From assembly GCA_040954595.2 (NCBI GenBank), contig CM082583.2:9734001-9798000 (forward strand): a DNA stretch of 64,000 bases, in the 5' to 3' direction. The translations under genes and the position numbers were made by a program. The DNA is from Balanoglossus misakiensis (taxonomy: Eukaryota; Hemichordata). Shown piece by piece: positions 1 through 13,097 of the stretch. The notes below the pieces were generated by a model, which did no database searches, had not been told where the DNA came from, and saw nothing but the letters and a program-made list of their open reading frames with translations. Each line of letters starts with the position of its first letter. Position 1 is the stretch's first letter.

Positions 1-1799
1 ATGTAATTCCCCTGTAGTTGAAAACCTGCTTGGGAGCTGTTGTATGAGTCTATATAATGATTGGGCTGTGTGATTAAACTGTCCTTGAAGTACCCGGTAA
101 GCATTATAATGACACCCTTCGAGGCTCATTACAAACAAACTCTCATCTCCAATCGGTGTTCATTTTTGAAATGTTCTCTTATGCACGTGTTTGTCGATAG
201 CGAACACGTGCTTATAGTACAACATACATCTTAGTTTTCAAACGTATTATTGGTCTTTATATTTTAATTTGTTAAGCTACATACATACATACATGCATAC
301 ACACACATACATACACACATATCACGAAATGCAATATATGCCAATTGATATTCTAAACTGCATGTGACATTTACAATGATACATGTAATAAATTAATGTG
401 ATTGGTTCCTAAAAAGCTTCTCTTTATAAAATTCCGGTGGAAAATTAAAAGGGCATCAGAATAACTCATTACTCGTCTGAAATTGATTGCATCAATTCGA
501 AAACTGTCCTTCCCGACGGCAGACAACCAGCATCGGATGATTTATAATACATTTAAAAAATGTCACCATTTCCAAAATGTCAACTTGCAAACTCGCAATT
601 CTTCGTGGCCCTAGGCATAAACCCTGTTCGATGATTTGAAAAGGGGCAGGTATAATCAGGTCAGGTCAACCCTTCATAACTCCATTAGTACACTTCAAAC
701 AGTGGCTTTCCTGTTGCAGATACGCAAATTGGTCAATTATTAAGGACGTTACGGTTACACGAGTCAGTCGATGAATATACTAGGGCCAGTGGTTGCTTGC
801 TGTCACTGCTCTGGTATCTGCCTGGTATCAGCCAATGACGGTTTACCTTCTCACAAAAATCATTCATCTTCTCACGGCTAAACCAAAGTCAGTTATTAAC
901 GGGAATATTTTTTTGTAAAATCAAAACAAGTCAACCGTACAACGATGGAATAGTTCTTTCCTCTCAGAGCCAGAATAGTTGATCAGTGATGACGTGATGA
1001 AATAACGTTCTCTGTGTTACCAAAAAACACAGCAGCCTTGATTTGAATTGAATTGACATTTATCAATGGACCTTTGGCCCAAACCAGGAGACACAGCTGC
1101 AGACTGTGACCCATAATCTCATGTACCAGAGACTGCGCAGATAATAAAATAAATCTCCCAGGACGAGATTGCATATTACAACGCAACGGTGAACCTTTCG
1201 CCACAGCATGCAACATTAACGACCGCATTTTGCGATATTTCAGATTTACTGAACGATCACATCTACGTAAACACTATTTCCCCCGAACCATTTCCATTAT
1301 GATTTTGCCAAAACGCCTCGCTTGAATTATTTGTATTTCAAAGTGCACGTATTTATTGAAGGGAGAATGTACGATTTTCCTTAATGTCCAACAAATTGGT
1401 TGCATTTACACCTTTCAGCAGATAATTTTGTGACATTCGCTAAAATTTATGTCTGACGATGTAGTTTAGTAAATTTCCAACTCGTGGCAATTTCGTCATT
1501 GATTGGGTATTTTACGTTAAACGGGCAGGATTTCCGCAAAATCGACGATGGCCTGCGGCTGCGAAGTTACATGAATAATTCCAAGTGATATTTCAAGGCA
1601 GACTCATCTCACAACACGCGATCAGTGTTCAAACCGCGTGAATAACCAGAAGTACAGTGCCAGAAAGTATTCTTGTTAGTTTTTAAATCTCTTTCTCTCA
1701 GTCCATCTGATATCTTTGAAAGTCACCTACGACGAGCAAATCAATTATATGCTTATTTTTTCTTATTCCATTACTTTTACTTTTGACATGGTTATCTAG
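1..1799. other. upstream stretch with no recognised exon (probable intron of the GPCR)
   Basis: No coding exon could be recognised on either strand. The GPCR whose exon starts at 1800 must have earlier exons encoding TM1, TM2 and the first extracellular loop; I searched for matching residues and did not find them, so they are probably left of the window. A (CATA)n/(CACA)n simple repeat lies near 283-325. Confidence 0.5.
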
Positions 1800-2863
1800 G
1801 CGTCCCTTCAAGCTACGTGCGGTACCCTGACGGCACTGACGGTGGATCGTTGCTACGTTCTGACCAACCCACTGAAATCGATCGTTTCTAGAACAACCTG
1901 GAGGGTCATCGTGGTAAACTGCAGTATATGGATAGGTACGTCTGTCTGCTTGTCAGTCTGTCAATCGACAAATAAGATAATAAGATTAAAACTCGGTGAC
2001 CCGTTCAGCAAAGTGACTCAAAAGTTCGAGAAAAATATTGGACTCAAATAAAAATAGCCGATGCTGTTCAATCACGCCCAAGGCGGGAAGGTATTATTTT
2101 CATGTATTCCAGCTCTCAATCAATGGGGACGCTTGAGCGTTTGACGACCTGATCAAGTCACATTCGATGAACACTGATAGACCTACACGAAAATAACATT
2201 TTTTCTCTTTCCTTCACAGTTTCCCTGACTCTCCACTTCCCCGTGTTCATATTCTACCAAGTTGTGGACGGGTTTGGCGCACCTGGTAGCAAATTCTGCG
2301 CCTCGAAATTCCCGACCGCCGCCGGTCACACCATTTACTATTCCTACGTGGTCGTGGTCGCGTACCTGGTTCCCTTGGTGATCATAAGCTGCTGCTACTA
2401 CCAGATCCTGCGGCGGATCTTGCACTCCAGCGAGTGCAACGGCGTTGAGGCGTGTGACCCGAAGGAAACTCGCAAGCGCCAGCGGAGACGGAAGGTCATC
2501 CGCATGGTGCTGATTATGGTGAGCCTGTTCGCCATTTGCTGGGCGCCGCTCCACGGTGTCAACTTGTGGTCCATCCACACGAAGGACACGTCGGCCCCGA
2601 CGGGCCACGTCAAGACTTTCTCCCTCTTTCTGGCCTACGCCAACTCGTGCATCAACCCGTTTGTGTACGCCTTCTCCGGGAGGAATTACCGCACCCGCTT
2701 CTTCGCCATCCTCCAGCGGACCCGCACGCCGCCGTTTCACGAGTACGTCAACGGGAACTCGCCGGGTAACGCCAGAAGGGTTGCTCTGGGCAACGTTTTA
2801 GAGCTGAGCTCCGTCGACACTTGCAGTGATGGCCACAATGCAGCGCGACGAAGAACACCGTAG
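1800..2863 (+). CDS. KISS1R-like: kisspeptin receptor (GPR54)-like rhodopsin-family GPCR, 3' part only
   Basis: Two coding exons, 1800-1935 and 2220-2863, join in frame to 259 residues and end at TAG 2861-2863. The first follows a tctag acceptor in phase 0 and encodes TM3 (QATCGTLTALTVDRCYV), intracellular loop 2 and TM4, then a gtacgt donor after one codon base. The second encodes extracellular loop 2 with the expected cysteine (KFCASKFP), TM5, a basic loop 3, TM6 (FAICWAPLHGVN), TM7 (NSCINPFVYAF) and a short tail. The QATC-TLTA-VDR stretch and the CxxxFP loop most resemble kisspeptin receptors; galanin and allatostatin-A receptors are the alternatives. Such receptors sit in the plasma membrane and usually couple to Gq. 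The DRY box reads DRC. TM1-TM2 exons are missing from the window. Confidence 0.8.
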
Positions 2864-4200
2864 ATGTGCGCCCTCAAGGGCATGGCACATACGGAGAGCC
2901 AAAGAAGAACCATTCTCTGAGCTCAGCGCGAGTTTGTTAAACATTTGGCAGCATTTACATTGATTGTGTGTGTATGTTTGTATGTATGCATGTATAAAAA
3001 ATTGTGTGCAATACAGATAAGAGGCTGTCGCTAATCTTCACTAAAATATGTCGGCCATGTCGACTCTCCCTGCATACGATCTTTGCTATATGCCTAACAT
3101 GCGGCTCTGATATAACGAGGCGTCAAAAAAATGAACTTTTCCATCACTTTTGGAACGAGTCGCCAAAAATCTTCAACGGCACTGTTTAAACACTAGTACT
3201 TTTCAGAAAGACCAGCACTTTGCATGATACAATTAGATATATTTTGCACAAGCTTATCACGTGCACACACAAACTCTATTCTCGCTATACATTACAGACT
3301 GAACCCTAGTTAGTGCCTGGTTTCAATGCATGAGTTTTCCAGGGACTATAATTATTCACTCTGTAGAATACACAACGGAGGAGAACACTCCACGCTCAGG
3401 TGGTTACTCAAGATATTGTGTATTTACGAACTTATTTTCTTATTCTAAGTTGTATAAGATTTGTGCGTCGAGTTTTTAATTTTGAAAGATAGAAAAGGAA
3501 AATCAGCCGCTGGCGGCGCTCTCACCAAAGACTGTCGTTTCCACGACAACGTGTGCCATATCTATCAGCCTAGTTTTGTTTATAAGAAATACTTGTTCAC
3601 TAGCACTCCAACTTGTTTTAGACGATTTTTCACGCCACCTTCACATGTATGCCGAACAGAAGATAACAATGAGAATGTTTTTCAAACGTTTTAAAATAAA
3701 TGAAACTGTTCAAATACAATTGACCATAGGCTATTATTTTAGTAGCTCCCCACCTCTTTAAAAGTCACCAGGTAAGTTATTTACAAATCGGTATATTCAG
3801 GGAAACTATACCAATTCACATGAAGAATCCTCCTTCCGTATATTTCGAGCGATAGATGAAACACACCCCCCCCCCCCCGTGTTCTCATTGACAGTTCCCT
3901 TATTTTTCAGTCTGCTAGTAAACAGCAGCAGACGACTTCGCGAGAGCGCCCGCAAGTGGCAAAGCCGCTGTTTGGAAGAGTTGATCAGTTGAGATGGGGG
4001 ACCAAATCGTTAGACTTGCGAAAAATAGGAAGCTAAAACATGCATCTCTGAGCAAGCAAATGCAACGCTATAAAATTTGTCAATTGGTTCAAATTTTGGG
4101 CGGAAAAGAAAATCCAAGAGAGAATCACTGAAGTACGGACGGCAGAAGTCCTTTTATGAACTCCACTCTTTGACCCCTTGTTATAAATAATGTAAAATGC
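2864..4200. other. 3' flank of the GPCR, no gene seen
   Basis: Probable 3' UTR and intergenic DNA. A possible AATAAA signal is at 3695-3700 and a short C-tract near 3868-3879. Small ORFs here have no family resemblance. Confidence 0.4.
3695..3700 (+). terminator. possible poly(A) signal of the GPCR gene
   Basis: AATAAA about 830 bases after the GPCR stop codon. The first consensus hexamer I noticed downstream; usage is not shown by sequence alone. Confidence 0.3.
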
Positions 4201-4201
4201 A

Positions 4202-4209
4202 TGACGTCA
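4202..4209. promoter_or_regulatory. perfect CRE palindrome (TGACGTCA)
   Basis: A full 8-bp CREB/ATF site about 180 bases upstream of a strong gtaagt donor at 4388. Its position fits a promoter for the proposed first exon of the TNFAIP8-like gene. That promoter role is inferred. Confidence 0.4.
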
Positions 4210-4239
4210 CTACAGACTTCAGGAAACACCTCGTCGGCG

Positions 4240-4387
4240 TCTACGTCTGCAACTGTGTGATGTTGTTCTTCATCGATAAAATTTGACGTTTATTTTCTCA
4301 TCTAAGTGGTCTTTTCAATACAACGGCAACCGTTTAATTATCCGACAAAGCTCTGGAGGTACTAGAGGTGAACGATCGGGTGGAAAA
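4240..4387 (+). other. candidate non-coding first exon of the TNFAIP8-like gene
   Basis: The sequence ending gtggaaaa at 4387 is followed by a consensus donor gtaagt (4388-4393). Its last base is A. Joined to the TIPE coding exon, which begins TGGCTGAG at 22536, it creates AAAATGG, a start codon in strong Kozak context. The left boundary is arbitrary, placed just below the CRE at 4202. Many donors ending in A exist by chance, so this link is a hypothesis that one spliced transcript read would settle. Confidence 0.3.
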
Positions 4388-5327
4388 GTAAGTACAGGCG
4401 TCATATTCAGTGGCTGTCAACTTTGTTTTCCTATCTCTTTACGTTGACTCCGTGTGCACAGCGATCTCCATGTTGAAATGGTAGGAAACCGAACGTGGAC
4501 ACTCCGATCACGGTGATCGACCGTGCTCCGAGTGACATTCGGTTAATTTTACGTGTGTATAGCAAATCTTGGACCCCAGCTTGCTATACGATCGTGCCTG
4601 AACGTTGGTCACGTACATGTAGGGGAAGGTCAGTGAGAGTGGGGGTGGGTGGTGTACATTTCTCCGAGTTGCATTACCATGATTACAGGGTGTATACCGT
4701 TTTATACGTGATAACAAAATATCGAGATCGATCGAGGGAGACAGAGAGAGATCCTTGGTTTATACTCTCTCGTTGATTAATCACACCGTCTGTTTCGTTG
4801 TGACAACCAGACAAAAATCAATAATAGTGAGTGTTTTTGGACGCAGAATGGTATTAATAATGTTGTCTGCCTGTTGACGATGTGCCACCATGAACTGATT
4901 AGGTTATGGAATAATTTAATTTCCTGAGTGTGAAAACCAGTAGCGGCCGGACAGGTCATGCATTGGAGATGATGGAGTAGATGTATTTGCAAATGTGTTG
5001 CTTTCGTGATACTGTTTGAAAAACAAAGATGTGTCAATTTCATAGGCATGTATATTTCAAGTAAGTTCATTGAGAACAGGGATTTACCATAATCACACTA
5101 TACCTCTAGCAGACACAGCGATGATAATTGTTTTGGATGGTAAACAGTGAGTTGGACATTGGGCAACGTAGTTAGATACAGCATACAAATGTTTTCACAT
5201 TTAAATACGGTCTTTGCATGAGATTACATTGAGCACTGAAAAAATAGACGTGTTCCTACGTAACGTGTCAATACCATTCAATGCTTTCTTTGGTGTTCAC
5301 ACACAGTCTTTTTCATACATTGCTTAA

Positions 5328-5529
5328 TACTGTAAAACGGGTAATTTTTGCGATATCAAAACAGGCAACTGTTACGCGAGGATTAATTTTCGCGTTCTGG
5401 TATTTCACTGCATCGTTATACGGTTATCTCCTAAAAACATTTTTACACGACTTTTTATTTTCACGTTGTTTTGGCTCTCGCGTATTCCGCAAAAATTTAT
5501 TTCTCGCGAAAATAACCCGTTTTACAGTA
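5328..5529. mobile_element. MITE with 25-bp terminal inverted repeats
   Basis: A 202-bp segment starts TACTGTAAAACGGGT and ends with its inverted complement (ACCCGTTTTACAGTA), with 23 of 25 terminal bases matching. TA dinucleotides at both ends fit a Tc1/mariner-type TA target. There is no coding capacity. A decayed relative lies at about 10376-10463. Confidence 0.75.
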
Positions 5530-8500
5530 CATCCCCCATGTACTTGAAAATGAGGTTGACCTGCAACCACAAATTTAGGACATTCAGGGCTAAATTAGCG
5601 CAGTCTAGAGGAAAATCAAATTACTGTCTTGCCATAATTATCCTCTTTCCGTACATATTTTGAGTTGTATGTATATACGGTCAGTATTCAAATTTAACGG
5701 TTACACTGTCACTTGTGGAAATTTATAGGCTCACTCCTCCAGAAATGTTAATAAATGACTGACAGTGTCGTACAGTTGTCGAGCAGGGTCACAACTGAGA
5801 GGGGTGTTACGACTTGCAAAGGGCAGAGGTCTGTGTGATTTATCGCTGGGGCCGAGTCAGGACTGATCGTGCTCTAGGTTCACCAGTGCGAACATGTAGA
5901 TTTTTTAAGTATAAATCAGTGAGACTGGGTTGCGGAGAGTCTGCGACATTTATAAACCGGAGTGTAGAGGTCGTTCACAACCATGTAACGTGAATGCCAA
6001 CAGTTGCTAGCCTCCCGTTGATCAATTGTGTTGTTTCAATGGAGTGTAGTCAACACCCACTTAACTGATATAGTGCTACTGTCAGGGTGAACTCAGCATA
6101 AACAAGGCAGATTTTTAAAAAGCAATCAACCACAGTGATAAAACTGTCAAGTTTATATAGATGAACAACGATGAATAAAAAGGAATGGATCTCAGCGCTA
6201 CAATGTGTATCAGATTTTTATGAGTGAAAAATCAACACTATCTCGGGTCACTTCGTTTGGCACTTCATTTATTTCCGTTTGCCCTTGCCAAGGATAGAAA
6301 TTGATACACCCCCCTGTATGTGTGTTCCTAGCTTTTGCCCGTTTGAAGTTAAGCGTTACGGTATTAAACTGAGATTTGTAGAAGTTCGGTTGTTGAACAA
6401 TTACGTTCTCCACTCGGCGCCTCCAGGTTTCAGCTTAATTGTTACGTTTCTACATGAGTGAACAGAACTGTGGTACCGTTCTGGAAACTCAGTGGCCTAG
6501 ATCGTCTTGCGTGCTCCAGTGGCTGCTGACAGATGTCTGGTTGTCTCCGTTGGAAAATGGTGAAAGTTGTGTAAATTCCTGGCGCACACACACAGACACT
6601 TCAAGTATGTGCTCATAAACAATTCTGTGTGTTAATTTTGACAACACGGTAGAATAGTACAGTGGTCCATAAAAGGAACAAAGATATTTCCTCTGTTCTC
6701 CTGATTTGCACTGTCACACACAAAGTGCCATCTTTGTAATTTATTTGTCAGATGAACACAAAGGTTGCATTTGTTCAGGAGATCTGTTAAGGTTGGACTC
6801 ACCTTGTTGCTATTTAGACCACAAGAATAGATTCCAGCATATTTGTGTATTTTGTGGTATCTCTTTCAGAAAAGTGATTTCATTTGATGCTATTTACCTC
6901 GCGTCTCTCTTTTTGTTTTTGCTCAAGTAACCAGCAGTCAATTTTTATCCTACCCCTGGATTTGCAGAGCTGTTTTAATTAAAGATCGTAGACTATAAAT
7001 TATAGCCGGTATTGTGGGGTTCTCTTTATGATGGTTTCATGTTTGCAGGGATCTATAAAGTGTTTATAGAGAAGTATATATCACTTTGGATTTTATGGCC
7101 TTGATGGTGATGAATTGAGAACCAGACATAACAAAAGAAGTGGATTTTATTTCGCGCAGGACAATCATGCTTAGGGCGAGTGTTTTGTGGTAACAGAGCT
7201 TAGAGCCCCAAGAGGTGAAAAATATGTAGCTTATGTGATGTGAGTATATCCTCCTCAAAAGAAGAAGAAAGAAATCAGGTTGAGATCGTTCTCGTTTGTT
7301 GTCAGGGAAAGTGGGTCAGCGCAGTTCATCAATTGTCTGCGTCGTTTCAATCTACATTGTACAATACTAGGGAATTCTGCATACATGCATATGCCGAGGC
7401 GTGTGTTGGTTGAACTTGAAGCGACTTGAGCAAGTCCTCAGGGGGACTGTATTCCTTTCAGGAAAAAAAAAGTGATACAAGTCTTGCCACATCTCACGCA
7501 CGCACGCTGTCTCTCTCCCAGCATTCAAAGGAGGCAGGCTGTGACTGACAATTGAAAACATGTTGTGACACAAGTTGTAGTTGTAACGCAGGTGGGAAGG
7601 CCAACAGTGATTACCTGATCAGCATAACTATCTCATGTTGTGCTAGACTGTTCTGTACAATCTGGGTTGATTTGCATTTCAGGCCCAGAAAAACCCAGTG
7701 ATGTCTGTACATTGTTGACTTTTGTGAGATATGAGAACTTTAGGTGACCCTTAAACAGTTAAATTGTTTAATGGTTAGGCTAGCTATTTACCCCTTAAAG
7801 ATTTTATGGCTAAATTGCAATTGTCTAAACACGTTCAACAGGCAATGTAGGAATAGAACCGAAAATCAGGAATGATTTTGTAAAAAAAAAAAAGAATCAG
7901 TGTTTGTCCTAATGAAAGTGCAGCCAGGAGCGTGTCACAGGCGGTGAATTATGATCATATGTGATAAAAGATGCACCTCAGATAACAGGGATATATGAAA
8001 GGCTTTGTTGGCGAACACCGTTGTATCCAAGATATACCGAGCGGTCATCTTGGTATGTACATGTGTAGCAGTTATTGAGTTGTCCAAGAGGTGTCGTATT
8101 CACACCAGAATTCCTCCACTCCAGAACACAACAATGTAGTCAATTTCCTCGTCACCTGGCGACTTGTTTGTTGCTTTCTCTCCGCGCTCGGGCCGAAAAG
8201 ATTGTGTCAAAAAGTCCCCCTTGGTGACGGCCTGGAGGATTATCTAGGATTCGCTGCTGACGTCAGAAGTGCAGGTTTCGATTATTGCCAAGCGCTGGGG
8301 CTCCCTCGCAGTCTAATTAGCGCAGGGGTGAGACAACAAATCAAGAGCAGACTCGCTGTCGTCATCCTATAATCAGCTCGTAGTCAAAGGGACGAGTTTA
8401 GCCGATATTGAATACTGCGGCAAATTAATATCGACGCGAGCAGATCATTTGACTTAGAGGTCAGATTGGGTTTGTAGCACATCTAATGCAGAGTCAGTAA

Positions 8501-9977
8501 TTGTGAACATCTAATTTCATTTCACCTCGCGCGTAATGATTTTAACTCTATTTCTGAACATGTTTTTTTTTCTTCTCTAAGGTATAGAGCTAATTTCAAT
8601 TTCCTTGAAAGGAGTCTGCATTAAAAAAATGACTTGTTTACATTCAATTTGTGTCTCGTATAGTTGCTCCTCTCCCATGGGGATCGCATTAACTTTCATT
8701 GAATCAATATTTGAAAAACAAACCCGAAAAAAACAATGCAAATGTGAGTAATAATGGGGTTTCCCCAAGTGATACTGCAGAAAATGTTGAATACAATATA
8801 CAGTCAGGTATATGTACATAGCAGACTTACAAGTCATCAGTCTCTATCAAAAATCTGTACCATGATTGACCTTCAGCTGTCAGATACCTGATGGATGGAT
8901 GGCTTCTCAAACCTGAACCATAATTCTCAAATATTCATATTTGTCAGTTTTTATGTTACATGCCATTGCGTGACTACACTTCTAGCGTGGTGACCGTTTC
9001 CATGGATACGTAGGTTTGGTATGGTGATTATAATTTCGTAGCAGTCGCCAATCTCATCCGTATATAAGCGTAGAAATAGTACATGCCACCAGTTTGGCTT
9101 GTATTGACACAGGCGTTCTTCTTCGTCAGTTGACTAGGGTCTACTTAACCTTTCCAGATATTGCAGTAGTGTCAGTAGACTTGAAATCCATCTTGCGAAA
9201 GTGGTTTATTTCTTGCAGTAGGCATCTGCTGTACGTTGTGTAAACATTGAAGACGGGTCTTTGTGAATGTGTTACTGTTAGGGTATACACAGTAACCCAA
9301 TCCATCTTGAAATCAGTTCGCATAAGTCTAATTTCTGTGATGGCAAAGAGCGCTTTCAAGAAAAATTTCTCTCTGACTTCCACGTCCTACATGTACCTCT
9401 TTTGATCAGTGCAACAGACTTTCTTAAATTAAAGGAAGAAACATGGCTGTTTATTCATTGAAATGATAATTCATGCAGTGGCCATCTTTAAAGGGAAAAA
9501 AATCTCCATTACCACTGATTTTCAGAGTGACCCTGAAAGAGGCCGGAAATCAGTTTTTTTTCTTTCATGTGTACTCCAGCCATTTCATTTTCAAACGTGC
9601 ATACAAAGTCCACGAGCTGAAACTGCACTATGCTCGTACGAATTAACTATTTCTAGTAAAATTGTGTATGGTAGAATATATATTGTCAAGCACTAAGTGT
9701 TTGGCACACATAATACACTTATTGCCCATCGTCTGTCACAGTAGCAGCTGTCGTTAGCAACGACAGAGTGGCTGAAAATGTCAAGTTATACTCCAATTAT
9801 GGATATTGGATTGTTATCAATTTTATAGATGGCTGGACACTCGATTCTCATCATTGTTATTAATGTTGTATGTTCAGTAGGTGGCGTTATCCTGAGAGGC
9901 GACTGAACTTGTTTTGACACTATAGCACTGTCTGTTACAGTGAATATGTTATAGTATAGAGAAATCAGAAATTAACT

Positions 9978-10001
9978 CCCCCCCCCCCCCCCCCCCCCCC
10001 C
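9978..10001. repeat. 24-base C homopolymer
   Basis: An uninterrupted run of C on the + strand. The exact length may be unreliable in an assembly. Confidence 0.9.
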
Positions 10002-10375
10002 AAGAAATGAAATACATCAATGGACTCCACTGTCCATTATTTTAGGGGAGGGTTATTTCAATTCTGGGGGGGTGGAGTGAAACAAAGGTTAAAGTGAAAT
10101 GAATAAGCAAAAACATCAGCTTTGTCAATCTTTTGGTACTAGACCATGTTGTCTTGTCACATGTGCAATTGAAACGTGTACAATTCTCTTCGGAGAAATA
10201 GAATGGTAGCCTGCATCCACTTGGATGGCATGGCACAGATGTTCCAATCAACTGATTGCTCCCTGAGGGTATAGGCCCTTTGCATTATATAACTGGGATG
10301 CATGCTATTTCAACTGAAAATAATGTTTCTACAAGTACTGACTTGTGTAACCAATACCCCTATGTCTCTGCGTAT

Positions 10376-10463
10376 ATGTAAAACCTGTAAAATACATAAC
10401 AGTTGCCTCTTTTGATATCGTGAGAATTTCCTGTCGTGAATATAACCTGTTTTACAGTACTAA
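10376..10463 (-). mobile_element. decayed relative of the 5328-5529 MITE
   Basis: The right end, aacctgttttacagtac, matches the terminal repeat of the MITE at 5328. The inner ataacagttgcctcttttga matches that element's interior in reverse complement. The copy is shortened and diverged. Confidence 0.5.
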
Positions 10464-12557
10464 CTTGACACAAAACTGTTTGGTTCCGAGTGTAGCCAGT
10501 GAGTTTCAAAATTGCTCTGTCCTTTGTATTCACAGAACCAAAGTCAAGCCATTCGTGGAAAATACACGAATGACAAATAAATTTTGATGAATGGTGATGC
10601 AGGATATTAAAACACAATATCATTTGCCCTTGGTTTGATGACCCTATTTCCCACTCTGCTTTGTATTTCCTGCCTGGCCAGTTTCACATTCGCTTTCTCG
10701 TTTGGGCATCTTATCTCATTCATATTTTGCATTTACCTTGTACTTGCCGTCACCTCTATTACACATTCTAATTTATTTAAACTTGACCTTTCCCAACGTG
10801 TCATATTGGCTTAGTCCAACTCTTTGTCAACCGGCTGCTGTTTGCATCGATTTACAATTTCCCCCCGCCCACCCACTCTGTTTCAATGTCGTGGTTCTGT
10901 AATTTTTTATTCAAGTTTGCAAGTGCTTTAATCCAGTTAAAAGGGTACATGTAATGCATTGCTTTCTGTCGCACATTATGCAGGGTATTATCCGTATGAA
11001 TACATAACAACGTACAGACTTCTTCAATCACTCTTGTTAACCTCAGTGTCATGCCCGGTTGATGCCCAGTTGAGATTTTACAAGAGTGTGAAAAGGAGGT
11101 GTCGTCGTTTCCTTGAGTGAAGCGTGTGCAGCTCACTCAAAACACCACGTTTAAAAAATCAGCTTGATCTCAGCGTCAAGGATAATATTATTTTACAGGC
11201 CACTGATTGGCTCTGCATGTGTGATGAAATTTACCCGCTGAGTCGCTGCCCTGCTACAGACCCGAAACTGAGTTGCTGCCAGCTATACATGTAATTGTGA
11301 AAATACTGTTTTCTGTCGGTATATCTACATGTATGTATATTTGCTCTTTCTCAGTCTGTGGCCTGTGTGTATCGTCTCTCACCCAGGAATTGTGGAATGC
11401 CCGCTACTTCCACCCTCCCAGTAACTAGGTTTTAATTAGTGTTTACAAAAATGCAATATTGAGCAGGCTACTAAGAGTGATCGGTAGGTATAGTGTTAAG
11501 TGTCTGGGAATTCCTGTGGCTATTGCTGTCACTGCACTTTAAGATGAATGGGAACAGGTGCGATGATGAAGTTTCCTGCCTGTGTCTCTTCATCTGTCTC
11601 CGAATTTCTACAACTCTATGATGTAAAGATTTGTCACCTGAAGACACTTGATTAAAGAAACCACTGAAGGATTCAATGAAGCGTAACAGAAGTATTCATC
11701 ACTTGGTGCAGTTACAATCTCTTGTTTTGTTAGCCGATTTCAGTACATTTGTAAATCATGCAACCACTTTGTAAAGTTGTATTCACAGCTACCAGTCGTA
11801 AGGACCAGGGCAGGTTAGCAGTGATGTCATCTTCAAGCAGTGATATTATCCATTCCACCCGTTGTCAAGTACGTCTTAATTTGGAGATGATTAGCGTGTG
11901 AAAAAAAAGATCGTCTGAGATCTTGTGACTTGGTATTAAAGCTAGTTTTAATCCCAGATGAGGATTTCAGACAGCCTTGAGTGCATGTCCCTATGTAATG
12001 ATGCTCTGTGATTTTGTCTTGCAGTTGACCATCTGAAAACAGAACAAGAAAATGTACTCAAGACTGTATGCAAATATTGGAAAACTCACGCACATTGTAC
12101 ACACATCAGACTATACGTACATGTACTAGTATTTGCATGTTCAGTCTGCAAAACTACTTGTACAAAGAAATCTATAGGCTATAGAATTCTATAGATGTCT
12201 ATAATATAGAATTTTTTTTTTTTTTTTTGCACATGGGATGTCTGTCGGGGCCTGTCATTGCTAGGGGCACCAGACTGTACCAGCAGAGAACAAACTCGGG
12301 GCTGTGAGAGAGTCTAGTGCCTTATAGTAACTGTTCGTGTGTGTGCACATGCAAATGATGCCAATATCATCGTATCGAGGACTAGAGTGCCGCTAATGCT
12401 GTTCTGGCTAAAGGCATCAGCCAGGGTACGTTTCCTGAATAAGCTGTGTGAGTGGCTGTTCATTGTGGCTCTCAAGATATCCCAGTTTTTGCGGATTAGG
12501 TGTCGGTTTCGCCTCAATCGCCGCGCACTGGTCTCATCTGGCTAAATGCTGTTTTTA

Positions 12558-12592
12558 GGTCCCATTGGTATAGGCCTATATACCATGGGACC
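12558..12592. repeat. inverted repeat (GGTCCCAT...ATGGGACC)
   Basis: Arms ggtcccattggtata and tataccatgggacc pair with one bulge around ggcct. It stands directly left of a GTATG/GGATG microsatellite (about 12613-12662) and the tandem-repeat region, and may mark an edge of a composite repeat. Confidence 0.6.
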
Positions 12593-12612
12593 TTATGGGA
12601 TGGGTTGCGTCT

Positions 12613-12662
12613 GTATGTATGTATGTATGGATGTATGGATGTATGGATGTATGTCTGTATGT
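12613..12662. repeat. (TGTA)/(TGGATGTA) microsatellite
   Basis: Tandem tgtatgta and tggatgta units. Short ORFs rich in Cys, Met and Val in several frames here are artefacts of the repeat. Confidence 0.8.
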
Positions 12663-13097
12663 CCGTCCACATCAAAAACTTCAAAACCGCTGCGCGTATC
12701 TCCTCAATATTTGGTGTGTAGGTGCAGGCTGGGCTGTAGATGGGAGTTTGTCCAAACGAAGTTGCCAGGCCCAAAAATATGCAAATTAGCTTGTAAAATG
12801 TGAAATTGATCCAAACTCTGTAACTCAACAATTACTGGTCAGATTGCTTTGAAAATTGATATGTATGTACCTTATGTCAACCTCACACCTACCTGTAAGT
12901 GTTATGTTGATATCATGGATGTTTTATTTTTTATGAATTTTTTAGTCTTTTTATTAAATTTATACCTTTACTTATACCTCTATGGTTAAGCTATGTCCAC
13001 GTCTTATTGTGGAATTCTGGTCTGTGCAATAGTCCTGTACAGTGACTGTCTATTGGCCAGTGAGCACAATGGGGCCAAAATAAAAGGCATATTTTTG

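Noticed and set aside
2183-2740. 185-codon antisense frame over the GPCR exon
   Set aside because: GC-rich coding exon shadow; the + strand frame shows clear TM5-TM7 motifs and this frame shows none.
8091-8372. 93-codon + strand frame ending AVVIL
   Set aside because: No family resemblance, no splice support, and located in a stretch with no other coding signs.
12546-12803. Cys/Met-rich ORFs
   Set aside because: Produced by the TGTA/TGGATGTA microsatellite.
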